In this document: piece by piece, positions 63,401 to 64,000 of the stretch | Position numbering within the stretch: the stretch's first letter is position 1 | Layout of the letters: each line of letters begins with the position of its first letter | From: Cepaea nemoralis | Taxonomy: Eukaryota > Mollusca > Gastropoda > Stylommatophora > Helicidae | Assembly: GCA_014155875.1 (NCBI GenBank) | Contig: JACEFZ010016112.1 | Coordinates: 372,001 to 436,000 of the forward strand | Direction of reading: 5' to 3' | DNA: 64,000 bases | Made by a program: the position numbers and the translations under genes | Notes under the pieces: generated by a model | Told to the model about the DNA's origin: nothing | Seen by the model: the letters and a program-made list of their open reading frames with translations, nothing else | Databases searched by the model: none

Positions 63401-64000
63401 TCTGTCGACTAACTAACTAACTAATTAACTGCAGCATGTAGAATATGTTTACCATAAATTCACCATGATCTTCTACCTTCAGTGCAGCATGTAGAATATG
63501 TTTACCATGAATTCACCCTGATCACGCCAGACGCGAGAGGTACATCGGGAAAACAAGGTGCCTCATCAACCAACACAGAACTGGCACAATTAGCCACCGG
63601 ACGCTGATGCATATGCTGGGGGGAGGATCTGAGCACCTATGGACATGTCCGGAGTGCAATGAAGATACCCCAATTGATAACTGATAACTGATCACCCTGA
63701 TCTTCTATCTTCAGTGCAGCATGTAGAATATGTTTACCATGAATTCACCATGATCTTCTATCTCCAGTGCAGCATGTAGAATATGTTTACCATAAATTCA
63801 CCATGATCTTCTATCTCCAGTGCAGCATAGGCCCTCAATCAACTTACGCCAAACAGGCAAACTAACAACTTCACCACCCAACTCCCCTAAGATATACCTG
63901 CAGCAAATGATACACCAAATGATGTATTTAAATGTTATAAACTACAAACATGATACACACCTCATCCACTGTCAGTTTATCATCTGGTTTTAAGGGAGGG
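27189..64000 (-). CDS. TOP3B: DNA topoisomerase III beta, C-terminal part of gene
   Basis: TOP3B is a type IA topoisomerase acting on DNA and RNA, working with TDRD3. Seven exons in transcription order: 64000-63961 (partial), 61392-61183, 59729-59512, 58687-58507, 50774-50575, 34404-34302 and 27419-27189, all AG/GT bounded with matching phases. They encode about 393 residues. LMEKHGIGTDASIPVHIN is the conserved type IA core block; MDELFEVTFSSL closes the core. Then follow Cys pairs CGKC, CSAC, CPYC, CNEC, CVEC, CNKC-like, CDDC and CVFC of the zinc-binding region. An RG-rich run precedes KPKDKMAQLAAYFV, the family's usual end. The catalytic Tyr and TOPRIM lie upstream of the window. Introns of 16 kb and 16 kb around small exons are packed with repeats. 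Confidence 0.95.
27426..27754. other. TOP3B intron, unassigned part
   Basis: No recognisable element between the last exon and the R4 fragment at 27755. Confidence 0.5.
27755..27850 (+). repeat. R4 fragment
   Basis: The start ctttgaactcaagcgtagtc and catacac match R4. The middle is diverged and the end is lost. Confidence 0.5.
28050..28082 (-). ncRNA. Hammerhead-like motif in Penelope 3' UTR
   Basis: On the minus strand: cttgacaaa, a perfect 5-bp stem gattc/gaatc with loop tca, then gaaacgtagg. This has the layout of a hammerhead core (CUGANGA, stem II, GAAA, stem III) known in Penelope-like elements. However, the first core strand differs from CUGANGA, so self-cleavage is doubtful. Read as a decayed ribozyme. 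Confidence 0.4.
28446..29415 (-). pseudogene. Penelope-like RT / GIY-YIG endonuclease ORF
   Basis: RT part: MTEAERNRFINYVQNFHPSI, then VNFFGTTVKLNPTGL and YYKPTDAHGFLLYSSSHPKS, typical of Penelope-like RT thumbs. The linker has CHRKNCLTCPYV. The endonuclease has YVIICKRCNMKYIGQTGRRL with HFREHL, matching the Y-I/V-x(~10)-YIG motif and following Arg and Glu/His positions. A frameshift at about 28751-28787 separates RT from endonuclease, so it is inactive. Penelope-type endonuclease is used in place of the APE type of the LINEs around it. Confidence 0.87.
29515..29640 (+). repeat. R4 fragment, 3' part
   Basis: Matches tattacaagtgttcctcgcc, ccactccaacttcagagata and ccaagtcaaggacttgct to R4 copies at 34475 and 27755. 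Confidence 0.5.
29655..31014 (+). mobile_element. LINE-I-derived element lacking the ORF
   Basis: The left end (ccccgagagctatgcagatg, then gggaccagactaaaagag and cctgctgccgtgcaggtaga) is a diverged LINE-I 5' UTR. Next come two related units of about 125 bp (29870-29990 and 30009-30115). A SINE1-like stretch (about 30270-30430) follows. The right part (30595-30850) is a diverged LINE-I 3' UTR (agcgctatgtgtcggctctg). It ends in a second SINE1-like unit with a hairpin and GAA tail. No endonuclease, RT or RNase H frame remains. It would depend on LINE-I enzymes. Confidence 0.75.
31020..33030. other. TOP3B intron, 2 kb without recognisable content
   Basis: AT-rich, with only short chance open frames. 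No repeat family shared with the rest of the window was seen. Confidence 0.5.
33031..34155 (+). mobile_element. LINE-C copy, decayed
   Basis: From about 33360 the sequence encodes an RT end: LLGYEDDTVLTADNEQ (catalytic block with Ala to Glu before DD), SSEQLGLTLNDKKTEIMVIS, and YLGTVI-like DGRCLIEIEQ. It is followed by decayed tail sequence and the terminus gcacgtgatgatgatgaag. Frames break many times. The part 33031-33359 may be more upstream LINE sequence but is not recognisable. Orientation is opposite to TOP3B. Confidence 0.65.
34302..34404 (-). CDS. TOP3B: TOP3B exon, 103 bp, zinc-finger region
   Basis: The acceptor is ccccag and the donor gtacac. The exon enters in phase 2 (completing an AAA Lys codon) and encodes CNVVIHFFEGASKVGVKEDS, then CDDCGANNVEVAFK. 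Human TOP3B has a segment of the same length and cysteine spacing (CTVVAHCFE ... CDTCEAAL) here. It lies alone between two LINE-C fragments. Confidence 0.93.
34475..34665 (+). repeat. R4 dispersed repeat
   Basis: The best preserved R4 copy: ctttgaactcaagcgtagtc, tttatagtagtgatgaactg, aacagtgtcccacaccatca, ctccgacttcagaggtactt. The LINE-C copy begins immediately after it, so R4 may be linked to it. Confidence 0.65.
34666..35421 (+). mobile_element. LINE-C copy, best preserved
   Basis: The frame from 34835 to 35332 encodes YNYLGTVITSDGRCLEEIRT, EPVLLYGCETWTMSSQAEKH, QFFGHVMRRNGLENLVTTGK and RPRGRPRGKYVDGL. This is the C-terminal third of an RTE-like RT protein. Upstream, to 34666, it reads RDLQQLVDAIVVHSEQLGLE with a stop before the main frame. 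The 3' end is gcatggcacatgatt. The endonuclease and RT core are missing by truncation. Confidence 0.82.
35424..35512 (-). mobile_element. tRNA-like sequence (SINE head or decayed tRNA)
   Basis: On the minus strand: A box tggccgaatggataagaacg, then B box agcggttcaacccct. The distance between boxes fits a tRNA with a long variable arm (Leu/Ser class). The acceptor stem ends do not pair well, so a functional tRNA is unlikely. It may be the head of a SINE fused to the LINE-C terminus. Confidence 0.5.
35513..35929. other. TOP3B intron, unassigned
   Basis: Unrecognised sequence leads into the minisatellite. It includes a possible promoter-like ggttatatagacgg, but no terminal repeats mark an LTR. 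Confidence 0.4.
35930..37620. repeat. 52-bp minisatellite (long array)
   Basis: A long array of a 52-bp unit contains agttataaccaatggacaac, cactgtgatactcagcattg and agtgcaatct. From about 36240 the units are 95-100 percent alike, about 26 copies. The left edge (35930-36240) has diverged units and an R3 fragment (36010-36110). Diverged units recur at 39700-39870, after a LINE-N insertion. Confidence 0.95.
36010..36110 (+). mobile_element. R3 fragment inside the minisatellite
   Basis: Blocks ccaaactactgaacataaac, ttgcaagaaagatca, gttgactgcaatgccc and aaaggatatgcaactaac match R3. The flanks are both minisatellite units, so it inserted into the array. Confidence 0.55.
37690..37860 (+). mobile_element. 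LINE-N fragment, RT core, left of nested insertion
   Basis: Reads MSAVLFNVCTSKVAAIEATG, ILTFADDVLV (RT catalytic FADD), a stop, then ERMVEDLESA. The frame resumes at 38597 as VNRVTEWYMDSG after a nested LINE. The element is antisense to TOP3B, 5'-truncated, and sits inside the 52-bp array. Confidence 0.75.
37861..38584 (-). mobile_element. LINE-I2, 5'-truncated insertion in LINE-N
   Basis: A 724-bp antisense insertion is flanked by a 12-bp target-site duplication tagagtctgcag at 37849-37860 and 38585-38596. The 3' end is gcgaacgaaag plus AAG repeats. The 187-codon frame (38457-37894) has the RNase H end LLTDAKSVLEALLSGKLPVL and QWIPSHDGVPGNDRADQLAK. It continues with the RLRTGHNRLRNHMYTKFKIG block and the CCHC-like CTCGLASQSAEHILQDC. 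Related to LINE-I but clearly another family. First RNase H motif is outside the open frame. Confidence 0.88.
38597..39699 (+). mobile_element. LINE-N, right of nested insertion
   Basis: Continues LINE-N from 37860. It has decayed RT thumb sequence (PDKASVVWYFLDKRIVKADV), the TKDTPIICMRHILALPT block, and RNase H pieces YTDGSVVRNKYSGLGF, MRMEMEAVTAAF and PGHAGLQGNDQADRLAG. Stops and frameshifts separate them. It ends at about 39699, where the 52-bp array resumes. Inactive. Confidence 0.78.
39700..39870. repeat. 52-bp minisatellite, right remnant
   Basis: Three diverged units with atgctcatcatctactgcaa and tagttaactaacagacaatc. These match the left-edge units at 35930-36180, so the LINE-N lies within one original array. 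Confidence 0.8.
39993..41216 (-). mobile_element. LINE-N copy, antisense, 5'-truncated
   Basis: The frame 41210-40731 encodes the RT end: LILSVIDYGLGMLTVSKSQL, RIQNEAMRVILGCTRDTPVV and HKVMQAKAYLRVAADTDHPL. The frame 40712-40017 encodes RNase H and tail: GDVIIYTAGSVLRG, LRMEVEAVSAAFRWIE, IVTDSESMLRRV, FSPGHAGVLGNEQADRLAG. A frameshift near 40725 separates them. The first RNase H Asp is Ala (YTAGS, codon 40652-40650), which would kill activity. The stop codon runs directly into an (AATC)n tail at 39993-40016. Confidence 0.87.
41217..41389. other. TOP3B intron, unassigned
   Basis: Short unrecognised stretch between two LINE fragments. Confidence 0.4.
41390..41640 (+). mobile_element. LINE 3' coding remnant
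   Basis: Reading RWIGHTLRKPENGNIERPLS, then LKLHREEKLETELNNMERTG and a SWNGIAKER-like end, gives the C-terminal tail typical of several invertebrate LINE RTs (WxGH-x-LR, R-E-LE-x-EL-x-x-M, W-x-x-x-x-x-x-A). Badly decayed. Downstream to 41855 nothing is recognised. Confidence 0.55.
42143..45996 (+). pseudogene. LINE-I copy 2 ORF: endonuclease-RT-RNase H
   Basis: Same product as copy 1. Leader MMPQMKINRYGANPVKSHQ, then endonuclease (ILKWNAEGVYN, ACIQETHLNAK, GDFNSRSERWG, GSDHRPIK). RT (KKKSPGKDGITNEML, WIDLEKAFDKVW, GVPQGGVLSPTLF, SFADDLAIW). RNase H (YTDGSAKNSIENGGGG, FKAEVEALKT, IFTDAKSAV, QWIPSHCSIPGNEEADRLA) and knuckle CNCRTGKMTAKHLLQDC. Two frameshifts: near 42485, a T insertion relative to copy 1, and near 44498, an extra base. 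Total length would be near 1280 residues in one ORF. No ORF1 is visible upstream. All catalytic residues are present. Confidence 0.9.
46019..46290 (+). repeat. 103-bp subrepeats, LINE-I copy 2 3' UTR
   Basis: Three tandem units contain tggaatattgcttggatagc and gtggaaaagtgtcctagtgg. They are followed by the unique 3' UTR (46290-46590) and the SINE1-like end (46600-46740). Confidence 0.85.
46741..47546 (-). pseudogene. Gag-like ORF of an LTR-type element, 3'-truncated
   Basis: On the minus strand from the ATG at 47546: MPTLMEYIEAGERIGLKGKE, then a long charged coiled coil with four repeats of VKLAEMENKRLQE type (about residues 50-115). After it comes LKLPYFTDRNQLENYLARFE, KEYAMRLGEFLTGKALDTMF and LLTKFQLTEHGYRTKFRQLV, which resemble a retrotransposon gag capsid core (SCAN-like). 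The frame is open for about 268 codons and stops only at the junction with the LINE-I tail at 46741. No zinc knuckle, protease or RT follows. Function as capsid protein is inferred from the layout. Confidence 0.65.
47547..49295. other. Foreign block upstream of the gag-like ORF
   Basis: It may be the leader and LTR of the gag-bearing element, since it lies directly upstream of its start. I find no paired terminal repeat, primer-binding site or polypurine tract. Short open frames at 48036-48407 and 49030-49254 (minus) have no recognised motif. Confidence 0.35.
49296..50503 (+). mobile_element. LINE-I 3' part, second copy in the composite
   Basis: Begins at actccgcacagg within the ORF and encodes LRTGHNRLKYHLFNKLKIG, the CCHC knuckle CNCRTGKMTAKHLLQDC and the ORF end. 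It has five 103-bp subrepeats (49566-50050), the unique 3' UTR, and the SINE1-like end with hairpin and GAA tail. The coding part is almost identical to copy 2 (45750-45996). Its right end carries the target-site duplication that matches the 5' flank of copy 2. Confidence 0.88.
50575..50774 (-). CDS. TOP3B: TOP3B exon, zinc-finger region
   Basis: The acceptor is ttgcag and the donor gtgagt. Encodes TYPLCPYCYNNPPFNDMRKG, LGCNECTHPTCSHAFAQ, GVSECVECDNGILVLDLTSG and PKWRMACN. Seven Cys match the family's spacing. Enters in phase 0 and leaves two bases (aa) to the 103-bp exon. Confidence 0.96.
50860..52073. repeat. 55-bp minisatellite, left part
   Basis: A tandem array of a 55-bp unit: aagataagcactgggaaatg, ttcaggtccaaacatatact, aagctacttatttac. 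About 21 copies, increasingly diverged to the right. It continues after the LINE-N insertion, at 53481. Confidence 0.95.
52074..53480 (+). mobile_element. LINE-N copy inside the 55-bp minisatellite
   Basis: A 5'-truncated LINE-N inserted in the array. The array motif atttacaagataa lies on both sides, so the target-site duplication cannot be told from the unit. At its 5' junction is a 44-bp palindrome (52074-52117). The 3' end is (AACT)n, at about 53462-53480. It is nearly identical to the copy at 62337-63430. Confidence 0.88.
52121..53455 (+). CDS. LINE-N RT C-terminus and RNase H, intact frame
   Basis: 444 codons are open without break. The RT end has NCLGIRFDRSLAYNVHIDQV, RIQNEAMRIILGCTRDTACR and NANTQHPLHSEIRKVKG. 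RNase H is complete: VIYTDGSVVRHVRSSWAF (Asp), TMEVMAVSKAITWLE (Glu), CFLSDSMNMIKRI (Asp) and FVPGHAGVQGNERADKLAG (His and Asp). The tail has RRLINQHRTGVVSRYTRRDL. RNase H would remove template RNA during second-strand synthesis. The start is an artefact of truncation; a promoter and the RT core are missing, so it is not an expressed gene. The frame's integrity suggests a young insertion. Confidence 0.8.
   Translation: MLCSETVERTQAMNCLGIRFDRSLAYNVHIDQVITKAKRGLAAMRVMAAANCEQRHLCLLYEGLVMSVLEYAMAILTLSHKQIERMERIQNEAMRIILGCTRDTACRAMRYILDFPTIEERIQVCRARAYLRINANTQHPLHSEIRKVKGSRLKRGRSWMGQAEDILQQVCSLEDLEPGEEWVQVPTDFCTSFSVCIQLDRKCRQENPAAVEAEVQALIFENSLDGDAVIYTDGSVVRHVRSSWAFTAQAGGRIVKEDSGAFTETTSSLTMEVMAVSKAITWLETQTFTRACFLSDSMNMIKRIEEGSIRREWLLPLKRSRLAKISFIFVPGHAGVQGNERADKLAGEATVEGGRAMDQADILNALREVRLLREPSDDCESTTMARLREQQIKRGVAKQEHYAGSQRRLINQHRTGVVSRYTRRDLLRRGSEHLWTEWFDVQRG
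53481..54840. repeat. 55-bp minisatellite, right part
   Basis: Continues the 55-bp array with variant units (ggtccaaacatattctatgc and 53-bp deletions). Short open frames running through it, such as at 53778-54038, are repeat artefacts. Confidence 0.95.
54890..56300. repeat. About 28-30-bp minisatellite
   Basis: About 47 copies of a unit containing tatgtgctacatctctgtgt and gtgttgac. Length varies through an internal GT run. It starts about 50 bp after the 55-bp array. Confidence 0.93.
56357..58360 (-). mobile_element. LINE-B copy 2
   Basis: Same family as 14500-16036 but longer. The (GAA)n tail is at 56357-56373. The region 58024-58360 still translates in pieces (RWFNQKCEEAVTRKKNARH, ESRKFFKVLKSM), giving the linker between endonuclease and RT, with stops. 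The 5' end is truncated at about 58360. Confidence 0.88.
56371..58023 (-). CDS. LINE-B reverse transcriptase, long intact frame
   Basis: 550 codons open. RT blocks: [64 protein letters not shown] (block A, with Ala instead of Val beside the catalytic Asp of copy 1's FVDFKK), [14 protein letters not shown], and [12 protein letters not shown] (block C). The C-terminal tail has [41 protein letters not shown] and [11 protein letters not shown]. The endonuclease is missing. All RT catalytic Asp residues are present. It lacks a promoter and is part of a truncated insertion in a TOP3B intron. Confidence 0.85.
   Translation of the reverse strand: MINTNEEMCNTWKEYFIELLNCEAPSNIFPQEEVLTCEPQIEEPTFEEILYVITRLKNNKATGTDGIAAEFIKAGGHALHLKLYELIIKIWRTEELPHDWKESLLIPIFKKGDKFQCGNYRGISLLSTSYKILSAVLLNRLKPYSEDILGDYQAGFRQNRSTIDQIFILRQIAEKHWEYKRDLHNIFADFKKAYDSVHRNSLWNVMQEFGIPRKLINMTKLCMEDTYNIVTYKGRKSDPFQITSGLKQGDALSPLLFNLALEKVVRKVKEECDIGGTSKLLGYADDIDIIGQSEQKTLEILTLLKEKAQQMGLVINQDKTEYMVISRDGMAKNSGHIQIDNMTIKRTETYKYLGTIFNCSNIIREEIQTRINSGNKIYYALQHLLKSKALSRNTKITIYKTLIRPVVLYGSETWSTTKGDEALLQTFENKILRRIFGPIRDTQSGEWKRRSNKDIYDLFKSPLITGIMKANRLQWLGHIEKMEDNRETKLTYTQEINDRRPRGRPRRRWRDNIHTDLQALGINDWQEKVHQRDEWRQIVFAAKNLNGSER
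58507..58687 (-). CDS. TOP3B: TOP3B exon, first zinc-finger segment
   Basis: The acceptor follows gacactgaag and the donor is gtaagt. Encodes (R)CGKCRRYMKFIPAKPSRLY, CSACDETFSLPQNGNIKLYK and ELKCPLDEFELLLWTTGARG plus Lys. Enters by completing a CGA Arg codon, and ends in phase 0. Confidence 0.95.
58688..59219. other. TOP3B intron, unassigned
   Basis: One frame at about 58905-59015 reads VVVRVVPRLLREAKATRKAR, which may be a remnant of a LINE linker, but I cannot place it. Nothing else is recognised. Confidence 0.35.
59220..59490. repeat. 30-bp minisatellite
   Basis: About nine units of aataacaccacagaaaatag plus tctatcatag, in the intron just downstream of a TOP3B exon (donor at 59511). Confidence 0.92.
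59512..59729 (-). CDS. TOP3B: TOP3B exon, end of type IA core
   Basis: The acceptor is ttgttgcag and the donor gtaagc. Encodes IDVDLVLPTMRSAVEQQLQL, IALGRADFQDVKQHTLDIFH, SKFRYFVDCISAMDELFEVT and FSSLANSGKPIS, leaving CG for the next exon. Matches the family block IDxELVLPTxRSAVE. Confidence 0.96.
59932..60077 (-). mobile_element. SINE1 copy, older
   Basis: On the minus strand: ccccgggaaggtaacccagc to the hairpin region (partly mutated) and a GAA tail. The target-site duplication is eroded (ttgtgagt against tggtgagt). The 5' start is at the same position as in other copies. Confidence 0.8.
60078..60697. other. TOP3B intron, unassigned
   Basis: AT-rich; no family recognised. Confidence 0.4.
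60698..60868 (-). mobile_element. SINE-T copy, antisense, with tRNA head
   Basis: On the minus strand: A box tggccaagtg, B box ggttcaaatcc, then the cgggggcaaaaa box and gcggtgactgcactagccag. Matches 16371-16559 along its length. Confidence 0.78.
61094..61213 (-). repeat. 63-bp tandem duplication of a TOP3B splice donor
   Basis: Two units have a 63-bp period (ccttctgatagccgtgaacc at 61119 and 61182 on the plus strand). Each holds the last 30 or so bases of the exon encoding IVLVHGYQK, the donor gtatgt and intron. The proximal donor is at 61182-61181 and the distal at 61119-61118. Confidence 0.93.
61183..61392 (-). CDS. TOP3B: TOP3B exon, conserved type IA core block
   Basis: Acceptor gttgaatccaacag, phase 0 both ends, 70 codons. 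Encodes VKLVEKQTCPPDYLTESELI, TLMEKHGIGTDASIPVHINN and ICERNYVNIIAGRKLKPTNL, ending GIVLVHGYQK. The EKHGIGTDAS block is diagnostic for type IA topoisomerases. A second donor 63 bp downstream, created by duplication, would add 21 residues in frame without a stop. Confidence 0.96.
61405..61960 (+). mobile_element. LINE-I RT fragment, old, with SINE1 inside
   Basis: Left piece (61430-61618): KTWLMRINEEKTPYTVFSLN and a YLGV-like block, with stops. Right piece (61752-61960): TNLTRARQRMAIIKRLLGTT. Both match the LINE-I RT thumb region (residues around KISEEKTTCTVFSL and TRARQRMAIMKK). It is truncated at both ends and interrupted by SINE1. Confidence 0.72.
61619..61751 (+). mobile_element. SINE1 copy inside a LINE-I fragment
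   Basis: A 133-bp unit starting cctggaaggttaacccgg, with a 10-bp target-site duplication agacaaattt at 61609-61618 and 61752-61761. The tail is gaagaagaag. It shows that the unit moves by itself, into a remnant of its presumed partner. Confidence 0.9.
62337..63430 (+). pseudogene. LINE-N copy inside the 54-bp minisatellite
   Basis: Nearly identical to 52300-53470. Frames 62355-62669 (RIQNEAMRIILGCTRDTACR), 62719-63195 (YTDGSVVRHVRSSWAF, TMEVMAVSKAITWL, LSDSMNMIKRI, PGHAGVQGNERADKLAG) and 63179-63394 (tail). A deletion near 62655 and a small deletion near 63178 (LARTK against LLREPSDD) break it. All RNase H residues remain. It is truncated further at the 5' side than the 52-kb copy. The tail is (AACT)n. 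Confidence 0.87.
63524..63691 (+). mobile_element. Short LINE-N 3' fragment inside the 54-bp minisatellite
   Basis: 168 bp encoding TRCLINQHRTGTISHRTLMH and a MLGGGSEHLWTCPECNED end, then an aactgat repeat tail. An 11-bp target-site duplication, tcaccctgatc, is at 63513-63523 and 63692-63702. It belongs to a LINE-N subfamily different from the larger copy next to it. Confidence 0.85.
63961..64000 (-). CDS. TOP3B: TOP3B exon, cut by the window edge
   Basis: Reads PPLKPDDKLTVDE to the donor gtgtgt. It joins in phase 0 to VKLVEKQT of the next exon, as expected just before the conserved EKQTNPPDYLTE block of the family. The rest of the gene lies beyond the window. Confidence 0.8.

Larger units (their letters stand above)
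62100..63830. repeat. 54-bp minisatellite interrupted by LINE-N
   Basis: Units contain gtagaatatgtttaccatga, attcaccatgatcttctatc and tcccagtgcagcat. They appear at about 62105-62336, 63431-63523 and 63692-63830. LINE-N insertions at 62337-63430 and 63524-63691 separate the blocks. Confidence 0.92.

Overview
This is a stretch of animal nuclear genome, very probably from an invertebrate with a large, repeat-rich genome. Genes are split by GT-AG introns, and most of the sequence is non-LTR retrotransposon debris, SINEs, minisatellites and a few DNA-transposon and Penelope-type remnants. I cannot fix the phylum from sequence alone. The mix of RTE-like, I/Ingi-like, mariner and Penelope elements fits an arthropod or lophotrochozoan better than a vertebrate.

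Only two cellular genes are supported. (1) A complete ribosomal protein L12 gene (RPL12, plus strand, 12988-20976) in five coding exons whose splice phases join into a 165-residue protein, the same length as human RPL12. (2) The 3' part of DNA topoisomerase III beta (TOP3B, minus strand, 27189 to beyond 64000): seven exons encoding about 393 C-terminal residues, namely the end of the type IA core, the Cys-rich zinc-finger region and an RG-rich tail ending in a typical TOP3B C-terminus. Its introns reach 16 kb and carry most of the repeats.

Layout: 1-3620, unassigned DNA with LINE and SINE fragments. 3620-12236, an RTE-like LINE (LINE-A) carrying a SINE1 insertion and split by a 5-kb antisense I/Ingi-like LINE (LINE-I copy 1). 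12401-12554, a foldback palindrome in a TA repeat. 12886-21150, RPL12 with a LINE-B copy and a tRNA-headed SINE in intron 1, and a 9-copy minisatellite that repeats the exon 2 splice donor. 21300-27000, SINEs, LINE fragments and two mariner remnants. 27189 onward, TOP3B. Its introns hold a Penelope-like element with a GIY-YIG domain, an ORF-less LINE-I derivative, paired LINE-C fragments around a 103-bp exon, a 52-bp minisatellite, LINE-N copies, a composite LINE-I insertion (41867-50503) with a gag-like ORF inside it, 55-bp and 30-bp minisatellites, a second LINE-B, and a 54-bp minisatellite.

Names LINE-A, -B, -C, -D, -I, -I2, -N, SINE1, SINE-T, R3 and R4 are working labels for families defined here by similarity between copies in the window. 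The most notable signals are: two independent tandem duplications of exon/5'-splice-site junctions (RPL12 exon 2 and TOP3B); a 133-144-bp SINE family that equals the 3' end of LINE-I, has uniform 5' ends and its own target-site duplications; a LINE-I insertion whose target-site duplication lies 8.6 kb apart around a duplicated 3' end and foreign DNA; and repeated landing of LINE-N copies inside minisatellite arrays.
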